From positions 1-44,503 of the forward strand of contig JAMLHF010000037.1 in NCBI GenBank assembly GCA_023957275.1: a stretch of 44,503 bases of DNA. The letters are read 5' to 3'. Of this stretch, positions 36,001 to 44,503 are shown piece after piece; positions within the stretch are counted from its first letter, which is position 1, and every line of letters starts with the position of its first letter. The notes under the pieces were generated by a model, which was given only the letters and a program-made list of their open reading frames with translations, was not told the origin of the DNA and did not search any database. The translations under genes and the position numbers were made by a program. The DNA is from Lentimicrobium sp. GTDB taxonomy: Bacteria; Bacteroidota; Bacteroidia; Bacteroidales; Lentimicrobiaceae.

Positions 36001-36118
36001 TGGCATTATTGTCGATTTTGATTCCTTTTTTATGAAGGAACTCGACAATGGTATTCATGCCCACATTAAACTCCTGCGCTGCCTTACCAAGTCTTGTGCT
36101 CTTACTTACTTCTGACAT
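33020..36118 (-). CDS. infB: Translation initiation factor IF-2
   Basis: A 1032-residue GTPase that delivers initiator tRNA to the 30S subunit and drives subunit joining. The IF2_N domain is at the start ([25 protein letters not shown]). It is followed by a long Glu/Pro/Ala/Lys-rich segment (about 60-430), a second IF2_N-like domain ([18 protein letters not shown]), and the G domain with GHVDHGKT near 538, DTPGHEAF and NKIDKP. Domains II-IV end with [18 protein letters not shown] start at ATG 36118 ([11 protein letters not shown]); the open frame upstream is unconserved. It is the third gene of rimP-nusA-infB. Confidence 0.97.
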   Translation of the reverse strand: MSEVSKSTRLGKAAQEFNVGMNTIVEFLHKKGIKIDNNANTKLTPEAYALLVKEYQSEKTVKEVSKKIELEYTQHKTISISDKRHAVEEEFEPEVTREELFIRNMPLEPEKAGKPQPQKEEKPVSPKKETAPEPAPEAKAEPEPVVPAQPVESETEKPEEKHVAETASAEITKESAPAPPAEPVEASDKPESTEDTPPAEIAAEPDDQQPGQLRVLGKMDLDSLQKSTSRKSKDTKKKGKHAETAQPPAEEKQPEAPAAETPVPSEEPIAQPAAEVTETPAVEEKPEVIETPPVVERESNFLKTEVRKLEGPTILGSMKLPEPRKPEPKKPVASSSDDSMKSKKKKRKRIKKAGEDGPGAESTPGNASAQTGHGGGAPKGKPSRDKKGTRRDVPKAELSPEDIQKQIKETLQRLSSGGKSKTSKHRREKRSIASQMMAEEAIKREEDLKTITVAEFVTANELANLMNVPVTQIISTCLSLGLFVSINQRLDAETIVVVADEFGYTVKFVGVEDVEALAEAEEEDAPEDLLPRAPIVTVMGHVDHGKTSLLDYIRHTNVIAGEAGGITQHIGAYEVKLEGGKKITFLDTPGHEAFTAMRARGAKITDIVIIVIAADDTVMPQTVEAINHAQAAGVPIVFAINKIDKPNANAEKIREELSKRNILVEDWGGKYQSQEISAKKGLNVELLLEKVLLEAEMLDLKANPKRLANGTILESSLDKGRGYVAKILVQTGTLKQGDLVMAGTTIGRVKAMYNERNLPIKEAGPSTPLLLLGLNAAPQAGDTFKVMTDEREAKNIVAKRQQLQREQGIRTQKHITLDEIGRRIAIGDFKELNIIVKGDVDGSVEALSDSLLKLSTQEVQVNIIHKSVGAITESDVLLASASNAVIIGFQVRPSLGARKLAEQEQIDIRTYSIIYTAINEIKAAIEGMLSPDIEEKIVCNLEVRETFKITKVGTVAGCMVLDGKIHRNTRIRIIRDGIVVYTGNLGSLKRFKDDVKEVSAGYECGLNIENFNDIKVRDIIEGYEEVEVKRKL

Positions 36119-36245
36119 ATTGTGATTTGCTGTTATGCTCCGCTTCCTGCCGCGGATCTGCTGTAAAAATACGCTAATTATGTTATTCAAGTCCTGAGAG
36201 TTCCGTAATTTCCCGTGTTTTCCTGATTTTAAGCGATTTCAGGGC

Positions 36246-37481
36246 TTATTCAAACTCTGCCCTCAGTATTCTGATCACCTCCTTGATGGTTTCTTCCTCA
36301 AGATCGGTGCGGTTTACCAATTCCTCAACGCTGAGGTCTAGCACGCTGCGGGCAGTGTCACATCCGATGGCTTTCAGCTCATCAATGATCCACTGATCGA
36401 TTTCATCAGAAAATTCCTGAAGGTCAACATCTTCATTGTCAATGTCGGAATCACGGTAGACGTCAATTTCATAACCGGTAAGCCTGCTGGCCAGTTTTAT
36501 GTTGTATCCGCCTTTGCCGATGGCAAGGGAAACCTGGTCGGGCTTCATGTAAACATCGGCACGCTTCTCGCCTTCGTTGATACTGATGGAGGAGATCTTG
36601 GCCGGGCTGAGGGCGCGGGTGATGTAAAGTGATGGATTGTTGGTAAAGTTGATTACATCGATATTCTCATTGCGCAATTCCCTTACAATCCCATGGATTC
36701 GCGATCCTTTCATCCCCACACAGGCGCCGACAGGGTCAATGCGGTCGTCGTAACTCTCCACGGCGATTTTGGCACGTTCGCCCGGAACCCTGACAATATT
36801 GCGTATGGTAATCAGCCCGTCATACACCTCGGGCACCTCCGATTCGAACAGTCGCTCCAGAAATGCCGGAGATGTGCGTGAAAGCACGATTACCGGGGTG
36901 TTGTTCCTCATGTCCACTTTCGAAACCACCGCGCGGATGGTGTCGCCCTTGCGGTAAAAGTCCGAAGGAATCTGTTCGGAACGGGGGAGCGTCAGTTCAA
37001 TGTATTCATCGTCAAGCACCAGGATTTCCTTTTTCCATACCTGATACACCTCTCCGGTAATGATCTCGCCGATTTTCTCCTTGTATTTCTTGAAGATGTT
37101 GTCTTTCTCGTACTCCTGAATCTTCGACATCAGGTTCTGCCGGATGGTCAGGATTTCACGCCTGCCGAAATCCATCAGCCTGATCTCCTCCGAAACCTCT
37201 TCGCCTACTTCAAAGTCCGGTTCAATTTTGATGGCTTCAGAATAGGCGATCTGTTTGTTTTCATCTTCAATTTCCCCGTCTTCAACAATTTCACGGTTGC
37301 GCCATATCTCAAGGTCTCCCTTATCGATATTAACAATCACGTTAAAGTTCTCATCCGAGCCGTATTTTTTAATAAGCATATGCCTGAACACATCTTCAAT
37401 GATGCGCATCATGGTTTCACGGTCGATGTTTTTGAACTCCTTGAATTCGGAGAAGGTTTCGACTAAATTGATATGTTCCAT
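36246..37481 (-). CDS. nusA: Transcription termination/antitermination factor NusA
   Basis: A 411-residue RNA polymerase-binding factor that affects pausing, termination and antitermination. The N-terminal domain covers about 1-125 (SEFKEFKNIDRETMMRIIEDVF). The S1 domain covers about 135-200 (GEIITGEVYQVWKKEILVLDD). The KH domains contain GACVGMKGSRIHGIV and VSLAIGKGGYNIKLASRL. The C-terminus is short, without the acidic repeats of the E. coli protein, as is usual outside proteobacteria. It is 38 nt from the rimP stop, in the conserved rimP-nusA-infB order. Confidence 0.97.
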   Translation of the reverse strand: MEHINLVETFSEFKEFKNIDRETMMRIIEDVFRHMLIKKYGSDENFNVIVNIDKGDLEIWRNREIVEDGEIEDENKQIAYSEAIKIEPDFEVGEEVSEEIRLMDFGRREILTIRQNLMSKIQEYEKDNIFKKYKEKIGEIITGEVYQVWKKEILVLDDEYIELTLPRSEQIPSDFYRKGDTIRAVVSKVDMRNNTPVIVLSRTSPAFLERLFESEVPEVYDGLITIRNIVRVPGERAKIAVESYDDRIDPVGACVGMKGSRIHGIVRELRNENIDVINFTNNPSLYITRALSPAKISSISINEGEKRADVYMKPDQVSLAIGKGGYNIKLASRLTGYEIDVYRDSDIDNEDVDLQEFSDEIDQWIIDELKAIGCDTARSVLDLSVEELVNRTDLEEETIKEVIRILRAEFE

Positions 37482-37519
37482 TTTCTTGAATTGTTCTTTA
37501 GAACAGGTGATTTACTTGA

Positions 37520-37969
37520 TTATTTGAAAGAGATAATCTCCTTTGTTTGTTTTATTTCATTAAAGGGAATTTCCCTGGTTTCTTCTGTTTCAACTTTTTT
37601 AACCTTGGTTTTCCTGTAAACCGCGATCTTGTCCATATCGGCGGCGATGAGTTTGCCGGCAAAAACCGATCCGTCTGCAAGGGTCACCTCAACTTCACGC
37701 CCGATGTTTTTGATGTACTGTCTCAGCAACTTATAAGGCTGATCGATGCCTGCCGAAGAGACGGTGAGGTCATAATCCTCGGTTTCGCGGCTGAATGCTG
37801 ATTCAATGTGGCGTGTAACAGCCACACAATCATCAATGGTGATATGGGTGTCGCTGTCGAGCAGCACCGTAATGCGGTTGCCGGCTTTCACCTTTATTTC
37901 AACCACGAATTTGTCGCTTTCACCCAGCGCTTTTTCAACCTCACGCTGTATCTCTGATTTATCTATCAT
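37520..37969 (-). CDS. rimP: Ribosome maturation factor RimP
   Basis: A 149-residue protein required for 30S maturation. The N-terminal domain has EKALGESDKFVVEIKVK and ITIDDCVAVTRHIESAF. DLTVSSAGIDQPYKLLRQYIKNIGREV is the usual family signature region (SSPGxxRPL-like). The C-terminal domain is Sm-like, with FAGKLIAADMDKIAVY. I start at ATG 37969 (MIDKSEIQ); an upstream extension to 37999 overlaps the hairpin at 37986-38011 and is not conserved. Confidence 0.94.
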   Translation of the reverse strand: MIDKSEIQREVEKALGESDKFVVEIKVKAGNRITVLLDSDTHITIDDCVAVTRHIESAFSRETEDYDLTVSSAGIDQPYKLLRQYIKNIGREVEVTLADGSVFAGKLIAADMDKIAVYRKTKVKKVETEETREIPFNEIKQTKEIISFK

Positions 37970-37985
37970 ACTCCGTTGTTGTAAT

Positions 37986-38011
37986 AAAAGAGGGGACAAT
38001 TCAGTCCCCTC
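37986..38011 (-). terminator. Terminator-like hairpin between tRNA-Gln and rimP
   Basis: On the minus strand GAGGGGAC pairs with GTCCCCTC (8 bp, 6-nt loop) and is followed by TTTTATTAC. It sits between the 3' end of the tRNA and the rimP ATG, so it could end tRNA transcripts or attenuate read-through into rimP-nusA-infB. The T-run is short, so termination may be partial. Confidence 0.6.
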
Positions 38012-38073
38012 AACTTCGTTTCACCATTGAGTACGCGCGGCTTACCACACGCGGGGTGATTGTTTTCCATCCG

Positions 38074-38144
38074 TTGTCCGACCAGGATTCGAACCTAGAC
38101 CAAGAGAACCAAAATCTCTTGTGCTGCCTTTACACCATCGGACA
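38074..38144 (-). tRNA. tRNA-Gln (anticodon TTG)
   Basis: The minus strand folds into a full cloverleaf: acceptor TGTCCGA/TCGGACA, D-arm GTGT/GCAC, anticodon stem AGAGA/TCTCT with loop TTTTGGT (anticodon TTG, reading CAA), and T-arm CTAGG/CCTGG with TTCGAAT. It has U1-A72 as expected for Gln. The discriminator is A. CCA is not encoded. It lies 104 nt upstream of rimP on the same strand. Confidence 0.95.
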
Positions 38145-38543
38145 GTTTCCCTTCGAAAAGGTGTGCAAAAATAGATATTTTTTTTCAAACGATAAAGAAA
38201 TCACTTCAATATTTCATATTTAGAGGTGGCTAAAGGCCTGAAAATCTCCTGAACCGGACACTTCCGATGCTCCTCTCTGCTGATTAATATGCCGGAATTG
38301 CCCGGGAAATCCGGTTCCCGGCGGGTAACTTACATCTTCAATTCCGCAGGCGATACATCCTGAAGTACTTTAACATTATTTGTAAGCCTCACTACTTATA
38401 CATTTACTCCAAAATCACTAACTTCGCCCCGCCGGAAATGGCAGGGGTCCGTCAGCGCTCAGGGTTGGGCAGAAAGCCTCTGTGAAGTGTTTTTCGCATT
38501 TTATCTGTGTATATTGCCTTGTTTTAACATATATCTATTACGG
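38145..38543. other. Noncoding region between tRNA-Gln and the DUF2723 gene
   Basis: Apart from the tRNA promoter box at 38166-38173, I see an ACTAACTTCG segment near 38412 that is one base from TAnnTTTG and could start the DUF2723 transcript. No gene or repeat is evident. Confidence 0.4.
38166..38173 (-). promoter_or_regulatory. Bacteroidota -7 box for tRNA-Gln
   Basis: The minus strand reads TATTTTTG, matching TAnnTTTG, 21 nt upstream of the tRNA 5' end at 38144. Confidence 0.5.
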
Positions 38544-41500
38544 ATGAACAGTTACAGGAAATTTAACAACCTCATCGGCTGGATCACTTTTGTGATTGCC
38601 CTTGTAGTGTACACCCTTACCCTTGAGCCAACCGCAAGCTGGTGGGATTGTGGTGAGTATATTGCTACCGCCTTTAAACTTCAGGTGGGTCATCCTCCCG
38701 GAGCACCGCTGTTTCAGATGGCTGGCCGCTTTTTCTCTTTATTCGCATTCGGCAATACCGAAAATGTGGCCCTGATGGTGAATTTTATGTCGGGGCTTGT
38801 CAGTGCATTCACCATTTTGTTCCTCTTCTGGACCATCACCCATCTTGCCCGTAAGGTGGTCGTCAGAGACGGTGAAATGAACCGGAGTCAGCTGGCCGTT
38901 ATTATGGGCAGCGGACTCGTTGGTGCATTGGCTTATACATTCTCCGATTCATTCTGGTTTTCGGCAGTCGAAGGTGAGGTGTATGCCATGTCCTCTTTCT
39001 TCACTGCCGTGGTGTTCTGGGCTATTCTGAAATGGGAGAATAATGCCGATGAGAAACACAGCATACGCTGGATTGTGTTGATTGCTTACCTGGTGGGCCT
39101 TTCCATCGGGGTTCACCTGCTGAACCTGCTGGCCATACCGGCGATCGCGTTCGTCTATTATTTCAAGAAGTATAAGCCAACCACCAAAGGAATTTTACTT
39201 ACAGGCGCTGTTTCCGTTTTCCTGCTTGCAGCCATTATGTACATTATTATTCCCTGGGTGGTTGACCTTTCAGCCAGATTTGAACTTTTGTTTGTTAATA
39301 CTTTCGGATTGCCGTTCAATTCCGGAACACTCATCTATTTTATACTGATTTCGGCCGGGCTGTTCTTTGGGCTCAGATATACCCGTCGCAGGGGAAAACT
39401 GATTGCAAATACCGCGTTGCTTTCGCTTACCTTTATCCTGATCGGTTACTCTTCTTTCCTGATGCTGGTCATCCGTGCGAATACCAATACTCCGATCAAC
39501 GAAAACAATCCGGACGATGCCATCAGCCTGCTGTCATATCTTAATCGTGAGCAATACGGAACATGGCCTATCTTCCACGGTCAGTATTACAGCGCTCCGC
39601 TCAATCCACAGGATCCATACAAGGATGGTTCACCGGTGTACATCCGGGACAAGAAATCGGGGAAATACGTGATCACCGACGCGCGAAAAAATTCAATTCC
39701 GAACTACGACCCCAATTTTACCACGATTTTTCCGCGAATGTATAGTTCGCAGGATAATCACGTGCGGGCTTATAAAAGCTGGGGAAAGGTACAGGGCATT
39801 CCCATTGCTGCCACCAACAACAGCGGGGAACCGGAGTCGATTATCAGGCCGACTTTTGGAGAAAATCTGCGGTTCTTTTTCCGTTATCAGCTTGGTCACA
39901 TGTACTTCCGGTATTTTATGTGGAATTTTGCCGGCAGACAAAACGATGTTGAAGGGCATGGAGGAATCAGCAACGGCAACTGGATCAGCGGGATCAAATT
40001 CCTTGATGAAACCAGGCTGGGTAAGCAGAGTGATCTTCCCCGGAGTATGCAGAGTCCTGCCCGCAACACCTATTATCTGCTGCCTCTGATCCTTGGCGTA
40101 GTGGGAATGCTTTATCATTTTAACCGCAATTACAAGGATGGTCTGGTAGTGGCCCTGCTGTTCTTTATGACTGGTATTGCCATTGTGCTCTACCTGAATC
40201 AGACACCTTTTCAACCGAGGGAGAGGGATTACGCGTATGCGGGCTCCTTTTATGCTTTCGCGATCTGGATCGGGCTTGGTGTACTCTCGCTCTATGAAGC
40301 GATCACCAAAAGGCTCAAAGCAAATCATTTGTTGGTGGCCGGCGGTATTACAGCAGTTTGCCTGGCCCTGGTACCCGGAATTATGGCAGCCGAAAACTGG
40401 GATGACCATGATCGTTCCGGTAAGTATCCGGCCCGCGATTTTGCCGCCAACTACCTGAATTCCTGCGCGCCCAACGCGGTGCTGATTACCAATGGCGATA
40501 ATGACACCTTTCCGTTGTGGTATGCCCAGGAAGTGGAAGGCATTCGTACGGATATACGTGTTGTGAACTACATGCTTTCATCCGGTGATTGGTATGTACA
40601 CCAGCTGGCACGTAAGATTTACGATTCAGAACCCCTGAGCTTTACGCTGACCCCTGAACAATATAATAAGGGGGTGAATGAGTTTCTCCCTTATTTCAGC
40701 CGCGGAGAAGTTACCGACCGTGTTGAGCTGAAAGATCTTATTAATTTTATTGCTGATGAATCCGCCCGCAGTAAGGTGACCTTGCAAAGCGGAGAGCGGA
40801 TCAATTATTTCCCTACCAAAAAACTGAGACTAACAGTTGATTCGGCAAGGGCGGTAAGCAGTGGAATTGTCCCGTCTTACATGGCCGACCGGGTTGTTCC
40901 GGTAATTGAGTGGGATGTTAAAAGCAATTACCTGTACAAGAACGATCTTATGCTTATGGACTTCCTGGCCACCAGCAACTGGGAACGGCCCCTGTATTTT
41001 GCCAGCCCGGGAAGTGTCAGCAAAGTCCTTGATATTGATAAGTACTGTCATCTTACCGGAATCGTATATAAATTTATTCCTGTGCTGGCTGAAGACTATG
41101 TTCCCGGTTTAGGCGGCATTGATGCCGATGCTTCCTATGATATCCTGATTAACAAATGCAAGTGGGGCAATCTTAATCAGCCGGGGATTTATGTGGATCG
41201 TGAAAGCTACCGTAACTCCATGATGCCCAGGCAGAATTATATGCGCCTGGCCCAGGCGCTGCAGCGCAAAGGTAAGAATACTGAAGCCGTGGCTGTGGCG
41301 GATCGTTGCCTGGCAGAATTCCCGAACAATAAGATCACCTTTGACTATTATATGTTGCCGCTGGCCGAGGTTTACTATAAAGCGGGTGCCACTGAAAAGG
41401 CCAATGATTTTATGCGTGCCATCGCCGGCATCTATATCGAGAACCTGAACTATTACAATGCCGTTGAACCTGCTTTTGCATCGTATTATCAGGAAGACAG

Positions 41501-41627
41501 CATGCAGGCTTACGCTGTTATGTCACGCGTGTGGGAATGGGCCGAAGAATACGGACAACAGGATCTGCTGGAGGAATTCAAATCAAAGATGATGATTCCC
41601 GAAGATCTGAAGGATATTTTTAAATAA
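38544..41627 (+). CDS. DUF2723 multi-pass membrane protein (GT-C-type glycosyltransferase-like)
   Basis: A 1027-residue protein with about ten transmembrane helices in the first 650 residues, then a soluble domain and TPR-like repeats at the end (LAQALQRKGKNTEAVAVADRCL, LAEVYYKAGATEKANDF). The first loop TASWWDCGEYIATAFKLQVGHPPG has the acidic pair and His-Pro-Pro-Gly typical of DUF2723. By fold (GT-C) these are candidate protein or lipid glycosyltransferases, but the reaction is not established from sequence. I start at ATG 38544 (MNSYRKFNNLIGW), not at GTG 38487, which adds an unconserved hydrophobic extension. It is monocistronic and ends at a strong hairpin. Confidence 0.88.
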   Translation: MNSYRKFNNLIGWITFVIALVVYTLTLEPTASWWDCGEYIATAFKLQVGHPPGAPLFQMAGRFFSLFAFGNTENVALMVNFMSGLVSAFTILFLFWTITHLARKVVVRDGEMNRSQLAVIMGSGLVGALAYTFSDSFWFSAVEGEVYAMSSFFTAVVFWAILKWENNADEKHSIRWIVLIAYLVGLSIGVHLLNLLAIPAIAFVYYFKKYKPTTKGILLTGAVSVFLLAAIMYIIIPWVVDLSARFELLFVNTFGLPFNSGTLIYFILISAGLFFGLRYTRRRGKLIANTALLSLTFILIGYSSFLMLVIRANTNTPINENNPDDAISLLSYLNREQYGTWPIFHGQYYSAPLNPQDPYKDGSPVYIRDKKSGKYVITDARKNSIPNYDPNFTTIFPRMYSSQDNHVRAYKSWGKVQGIPIAATNNSGEPESIIRPTFGENLRFFFRYQLGHMYFRYFMWNFAGRQNDVEGHGGISNGNWISGIKFLDETRLGKQSDLPRSMQSPARNTYYLLPLILGVVGMLYHFNRNYKDGLVVALLFFMTGIAIVLYLNQTPFQPRERDYAYAGSFYAFAIWIGLGVLSLYEAITKRLKANHLLVAGGITAVCLALVPGIMAAENWDDHDRSGKYPARDFAANYLNSCAPNAVLITNGDNDTFPLWYAQEVEGIRTDIRVVNYMLSSGDWYVHQLARKIYDSEPLSFTLTPEQYNKGVNEFLPYFSRGEVTDRVELKDLINFIADESARSKVTLQSGERINYFPTKKLRLTVDSARAVSSGIVPSYMADRVVPVIEWDVKSNYLYKNDLMLMDFLATSNWERPLYFASPGSVSKVLDIDKYCHLTGIVYKFIPVLAEDYVPGLGGIDADASYDILINKCKWGNLNQPGIYVDRESYRNSMMPRQNYMRLAQALQRKGKNTEAVAVADRCLAEFPNNKITFDYYMLPLAEVYYKAGATEKANDFMRAIAGIYIENLNYYNAVEPAFASYYQEDSMQAYAVMSRVWEWAEEYGQQDLLEEFKSKMMIPEDLKDIFK

Positions 41628-41646
41628 TCCTTTGCATTTTATTGAT

Positions 41647-41684
41647 AATCAAACGCCGGTTGCATGCACAGCCGGCGTTTGATT
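41647..41684. terminator. Bidirectional terminator after the DUF2723 gene
   Basis: AATCAAACGCCGG (41647-41659) and CCGGCGTTTGATT (41672-41684) form a perfect 13-bp stem, with TTT following on the plus strand. The next gene on the minus strand (lgt) ends 200 nt away. Confidence 0.8.
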
Positions 41685-41884
41685 TTATATCGGATTCGGA
41701 TGGTAATGTTTATTTACCGCTCAGGGCGCATTCAGGTTGCCTGTTTTCCCGGGTTTTGAAGCATGAATTGCAAAGGTGTTTAAGATCTTGCTCAGGTTTT
41801 CCGGGATTACGACGATATGCAGGATCGGGGGGATGTATTGTTCTTATCAACATCCGTTGCCGGCCGGAACCATTAATTGAAGTC

Positions 41885-42673
41885 TTATTTCTTTCTGCTG
41901 GTCCGCCATAGCAGCCCTGCGCCTGCAAGAATAAACGGAATGCTTAACCATTGACCCATATTCAGCGTCATGGTTTGTTCAAAGGCCACCTGAGGTTCCT
42001 TCACAAATTCAATCAGGAAACGGACGCCAAACAGTACGATGAGGAAAACCCCGAAAATAAAACCTTCTTTCAGTTTTTTGTAGTTGCTGATGTAATATTT
42101 CAACAGGATAAAAAACAGGATAAGGTATGAGAGCGCTTCGTAGATCTGTGTCGGGTGTCTGGGCTCGGTTTCTCCGTCGCGCAGGAAAACAAATCCCCAG
42201 GGCAGAGAGGTGTAGTGTCCGTATATTTCGCTGTTCATCAGGTTTCCCATCCTGATAAAGAAGCCTCCGAGCGCCACAACGATCACCAGCCTGTCGAGGG
42301 TCCAGAGGTAGGACTTGCCCGACTTGCGTTTGAAGATCCACAAGGCCAGTAATATTCCGATGGCAGCGCCGTGGCTGGCCAGTCCGCCTTCCCATATTTT
42401 CAGTATACTGATGGGGTCGCGGAGGTATGAGGCCGGCTCGTAGAATAATACATGCCCCAGCCGGGCACCAACCACGGTGCCAATGACTACATAGGTGGCC
42501 AGGCGGTCGAGCAGACCGACAGGCAACCCTTCCCGTTTAAACACCTGCTTTTCGAGGATCACATACCCAAGATAGAATGATAATGCGAAAAATAGGCCGT
42601 ACCACCTGATATGCAGGCTTCCCAGGCTGAAAATGACCGGACTGACGTCCCAGCTTATCTGATTGAGTAACAT
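41885..42673 (-). CDS. lgt: Prolipoprotein diacylglyceryl transferase
   Basis: A 262-residue inner-membrane enzyme that transfers diacylglycerol from phosphatidylglycerol to the lipobox Cys of lipoprotein precursors. It has seven hydrophobic helices. Signature segments are IRWYGLFFALSFYLG, GARLGHVLFYEP, WEGGLASHGAAIG, GNLMNSEIYG and HPTQIYEALSY, in family order. The ATG is at 42673 (MLLNQISWDVSP) with a promoter box at 42691. It has a separate transcript from the neighbours. Confidence 0.96.
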   Translation of the reverse strand: MLLNQISWDVSPVIFSLGSLHIRWYGLFFALSFYLGYVILEKQVFKREGLPVGLLDRLATYVVIGTVVGARLGHVLFYEPASYLRDPISILKIWEGGLASHGAAIGILLALWIFKRKSGKSYLWTLDRLVIVVALGGFFIRMGNLMNSEIYGHYTSLPWGFVFLRDGETEPRHPTQIYEALSYLILFFILLKYYISNYKKLKEGFIFGVFLIVLFGVRFLIEFVKEPQVAFEQTMTLNMGQWLSIPFILAGAGLLWRTSRKK

Positions 42674-42690
42674 AGATATGGATTAAAGTG

Positions 42691-42698
42691 CAAATGTA
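42691..42698 (-). promoter_or_regulatory. Bacteroidota -7 box for lgt
   Basis: The minus strand reads TACATTTG, matching TAnnTTTG, 18 nt before the ATG at 42673; a TTTG element lies upstream but at short spacing. Confidence 0.5.
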
Positions 42699-42730
42699 AC
42701 GATTTAATTGGCAAAGGATGCTGCTTTGAT

Positions 42731-43864
42731 TTACTGAGTTCGGTTCCGGTAACGGCCGGTCTCCGGTGCCTGTTTTATTTTTTCCAGAAGCGCCTTTACT
42801 GCTGATTCAAGTAGTTGGTTTTCCTGGTGAAACCGGAGGCCCTGTCGCCGGCCTGCCTCTTCAATGGCTGAACGCAGGTTTAGGTCTCCCTGTTTGCAGG
42901 CCAGGTAAATACCCGATTTATCAAGGATTTCAGCAAGGTACTCCTGTTCGGTCTGGCCGGGAGTAGGAATCAGGATGGCCTTGTTCCCCATCATCGCGAT
43001 CTCCATAAGGGTTGAATAACCTGCCCTGCAAATCACCAGGGGGCCGCTGCGGAGCAGTTCACCAAGCATGGCTGAAGGCAGGTGATGCGCCACATCCAGA
43101 TTCTTCCTGATGGGTCTGATCTCCGTATCACCCGGAAGTCCGCGGAGTAACAGACATTTTTTTTCGCCTGGGGGCAGCTGGTTAATCAGGATCTTCTCGA
43201 AAATGCTCCGTTGGGGTTCAGGCCCCGAAACGATAGCCACAATATCGTATGAATTTAAACCTTTATTATTATCGGCAGACTTATCGAACCGGCTCAGCAG
43301 TCCGATGTAGCTTGTGTTTTCAGGCAGGGCCTTCCCGTGTGATAGTTGCCCTGAGAGGTTGGGCGTTGTGGCCAGATCGGGCACCCAGCAAATGTGATAG
43401 CGACGGATGAAAAACCGGACAATGGCACGGAGTACTGGACTGAATACGCGTAAAGCTGCAGGAGGAAGAATGTTCACCTGATGGGTAATCAGCACACTGC
43501 AGGTGCGGTTATTCCACAAGCCGTAACGGTTGTCGGAGATCACACCATCAATGTCCAGGGTTGTAATCAGTTTTATGAGTTTCCGGTGTTCGCGGTATAC
43601 GTTGAACAACAGGCGGGGTAAGTGCATCAGCAAATATATGCCGGCCGGGATTCTTTTACTATACTGAACCCGGTATCCGCGCAGGTTGACAAATTCAGCG
43701 CCGGGAAATTCGAGGCGGAGCAAATGTAGCTGAGGGCCGTCTGCAGCAATCACGGGTTCGGCTCCCGCTTTCATCAGGCTCCTGATTACCGGGATGCATC
43801 GGGTAGCATGCCCCAGGCCCCAATCAAGCGGACAAACAAGAATGCGGGGTTTTTTCTGACTCAT
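42731..43864 (-). CDS. GT28/MurG-like glycosyltransferase
   Basis: A 377-residue soluble GT-B protein. The N-terminal half has ILVCPLDWGLGHATRCIPVIR, a glycine-rich acceptor loop as in MurG-type and diacylglycerol glucosyltransferase-like proteins. The C-terminal half has VICRAGYSTLMEIAMMGNKAILIPTPGQTEQEYLA, where the conserved Glu and the sugar-nucleotide loop lie. It is not MurG itself, which has a different N-terminus and genomic context. The substrate is unknown. The ATG is at 43864 with a -7 box 15 nt upstream; there is no overlap with lgt. Confidence 0.85.
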   Translation of the reverse strand: MSQKKPRILVCPLDWGLGHATRCIPVIRSLMKAGAEPVIAADGPQLHLLRLEFPGAEFVNLRGYRVQYSKRIPAGIYLLMHLPRLLFNVYREHRKLIKLITTLDIDGVISDNRYGLWNNRTCSVLITHQVNILPPAALRVFSPVLRAIVRFFIRRYHICWVPDLATTPNLSGQLSHGKALPENTSYIGLLSRFDKSADNNKGLNSYDIVAIVSGPEPQRSIFEKILINQLPPGEKKCLLLRGLPGDTEIRPIRKNLDVAHHLPSAMLGELLRSGPLVICRAGYSTLMEIAMMGNKAILIPTPGQTEQEYLAEILDKSGIYLACKQGDLNLRSAIEEAGRRQGLRFHQENQLLESAVKALLEKIKQAPETGRYRNRTQ

Positions 43865-43878
43865 CTCCGGTTTTTATG

Positions 43879-43886
43879 CAAAGATA
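43879..43886 (-). promoter_or_regulatory. Bacteroidota -7 box for the GT28-like gene
   Basis: The minus strand reads TATCTTTG, matching TAnnTTTG, 15 nt before the ATG at 43864. Confidence 0.5.
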
Positions 43887-44092
43887 GTAAGCAGGATTCT
43901 AATTACAGGAATCCGGCCGTGTTTCAATGCAAAGAATTGACATGCAGTTTCGGGGTTCAGCTGGTGCTTTTCTCAGGTTCGTCAGCAGGACAATTGCCGG
44001 AAAACTTCATTGGGACGCTGTTGAAAAATTACCCCGGGCAGAAGTGTCGAAGTAATTTCAGGAATTTTTAAATTCGCTTTACTTATTCTGTT

Positions 44093-44220
44093 TCACCATT
44101 GTCCGGATAAGATAAAGAAAGAATTTGCCACAAATACACTAAGTATCACTAAATGAAAAAACAGGTTTTGTGCAACCCGGTGCCTTTGTGCCACTTCGGC
44201 AGGCTCAGTGCATCGCTTAC
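44093..44220. repeat. Dispersed intergenic repeat, copy 3
   Basis: 44093-44134 matches 19941-19984 (TCACCATTGTCCGGAT, then AAAGAAAGAATTTGCCACAAA). The following TACACTAAGTATCACTAAATG and GTGCCTTTGTGCCAC belong to the same A/C-rich style. CGGCAGGCTCAGTGCATCGC (44198-44217) resembles a motif common in Bacteroidota intergenic repeats. The gap 43887-44328 otherwise holds nothing recognisable. Confidence 0.55.
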
Positions 44221-44328
44221 TGGCGAAATATTTAAAGGTAAGTTTATGCTGTTACAATCTTCTGAAACCAACACCTGTAAAGCATTCCGGTCAAATTATA
44301 ATATTTCTCCGGACAACAATAAATTTTT

Positions 44329-44503
44329 ATGAATCCCGACCCTCAGATACTTGTTCAACTCGTTACCATGCCGATGCCATTCGGGAAATACAATGGCACG
44401 CTGCTCTGCAATCTGCCGGTTTCCTATCTGGAGTGGTTCGGGCGCAAAGGCTTTCCGGAAGGTAAACTCGGTATGTTGCTGCATACGATTTATGAAATCA
44501 AAC
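44329..44503 (+). CDS. DUF3820-family small protein, cut by the window end
   Basis: The first 58 codons of a small protein that starts MNPDPQILVQLVTMPMPFGKYNG and continues LPVSYLEWFGRKGFPEGKLG. The motif MPFGKYxGxxLxxLPxxYLxWFxRKGFPxGKLG is characteristic of the DUF3820 family (about 70-80 residues), so little is missing. A proposed quorum-sensing link for the family is not supported by anything here. No typical -7 box is visible; TAAATTTTT lies right before the ATG. Confidence 0.8.
   Translation, partial: MNPDPQILVQLVTMPMPFGKYNGTLLCNLPVSYLEWFGRKGFPEGKLGMLLHTIYEIK

Overview
The window comes from a Gram-negative member of the Bacteroidota, most likely the Bacteroidales or a close relative, in ordinary chromosomal context. 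The sequence shows this in several ways: a type IX secretion (Por) C-terminal sorting domain, a CarboxypepD_reg-like protein paired with a TonB-dependent receptor, DUF2723 and Lgt membrane proteins, LptF/LptG, an indolepyruvate oxidoreductase, and repeated occurrences of the Bacteroidota -7 promoter motif TAnnTTTG just upstream of genes. I see no prophage, plasmid gene, transposase, cas gene or CRISPR array.

Layout. 1-882 is the 5' part of hisS (minus). 925-4652 (minus) runs ettA, a SatD-like protein with an HTH tail, three 29-bp operator-like repeats, a DUF3307 membrane protein and a WbuC-type cupin. 4825-6990 is a TPR sensor histidine kinase. 7136-11153 holds two glycosyltransferases and an LptF/LptG permease. 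11912-14505 (plus) holds an acetyltransferase-fold protein and an M23 peptidase. 14590-15058 is a dense noncoding array of GC-rich repeats and hairpins. 15112-17052 is a secreted Asp-box protein. 17306-19529 is iorA-iorB. 20273-22303 has acpH and a convergent gdhA. 22565-27063 has an atypical response regulator divergent from a 1152-residue GAF/receiver/PEP-synthase-like fusion. 27367-32769 (plus) has rpmB, an outer-membrane pair and two superoxide dismutases. 33020-38144 (minus) is tRNA-Gln, rimP, nusA and infB. 38544-41627 is a DUF2723 protein. 41885-43864 has lgt and a GT28-like protein. The window ends in the start of a DUF3820 gene.

How the genes fit together. Most of the window is housekeeping: translation (hisS, ettA, rpmB, infB, nusA, rimP, tRNA-Gln), envelope biogenesis (LptF/G, Lgt, glycosyltransferases, M23 peptidase, TonB receptor), nitrogen and amino-acid metabolism (gdhA, iorAB) and oxidative defence (two SODs). 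The least explained parts are four. The SatD-like protein carries what looks like a complete class III nucleotidyl-cyclase residue set and sits beside three palindromic operators. The response regulator lacks its phospho-acceptor Asp. The REC-containing PEP-synthase-like protein lacks the phosphohistidine and PEP domains. The noncoding array at 14590-15058 and a second family of dispersed intergenic repeats (11284, 11739, 19840, 44093) are also unexplained. All functional statements come from reading the sequence; no database search was run.
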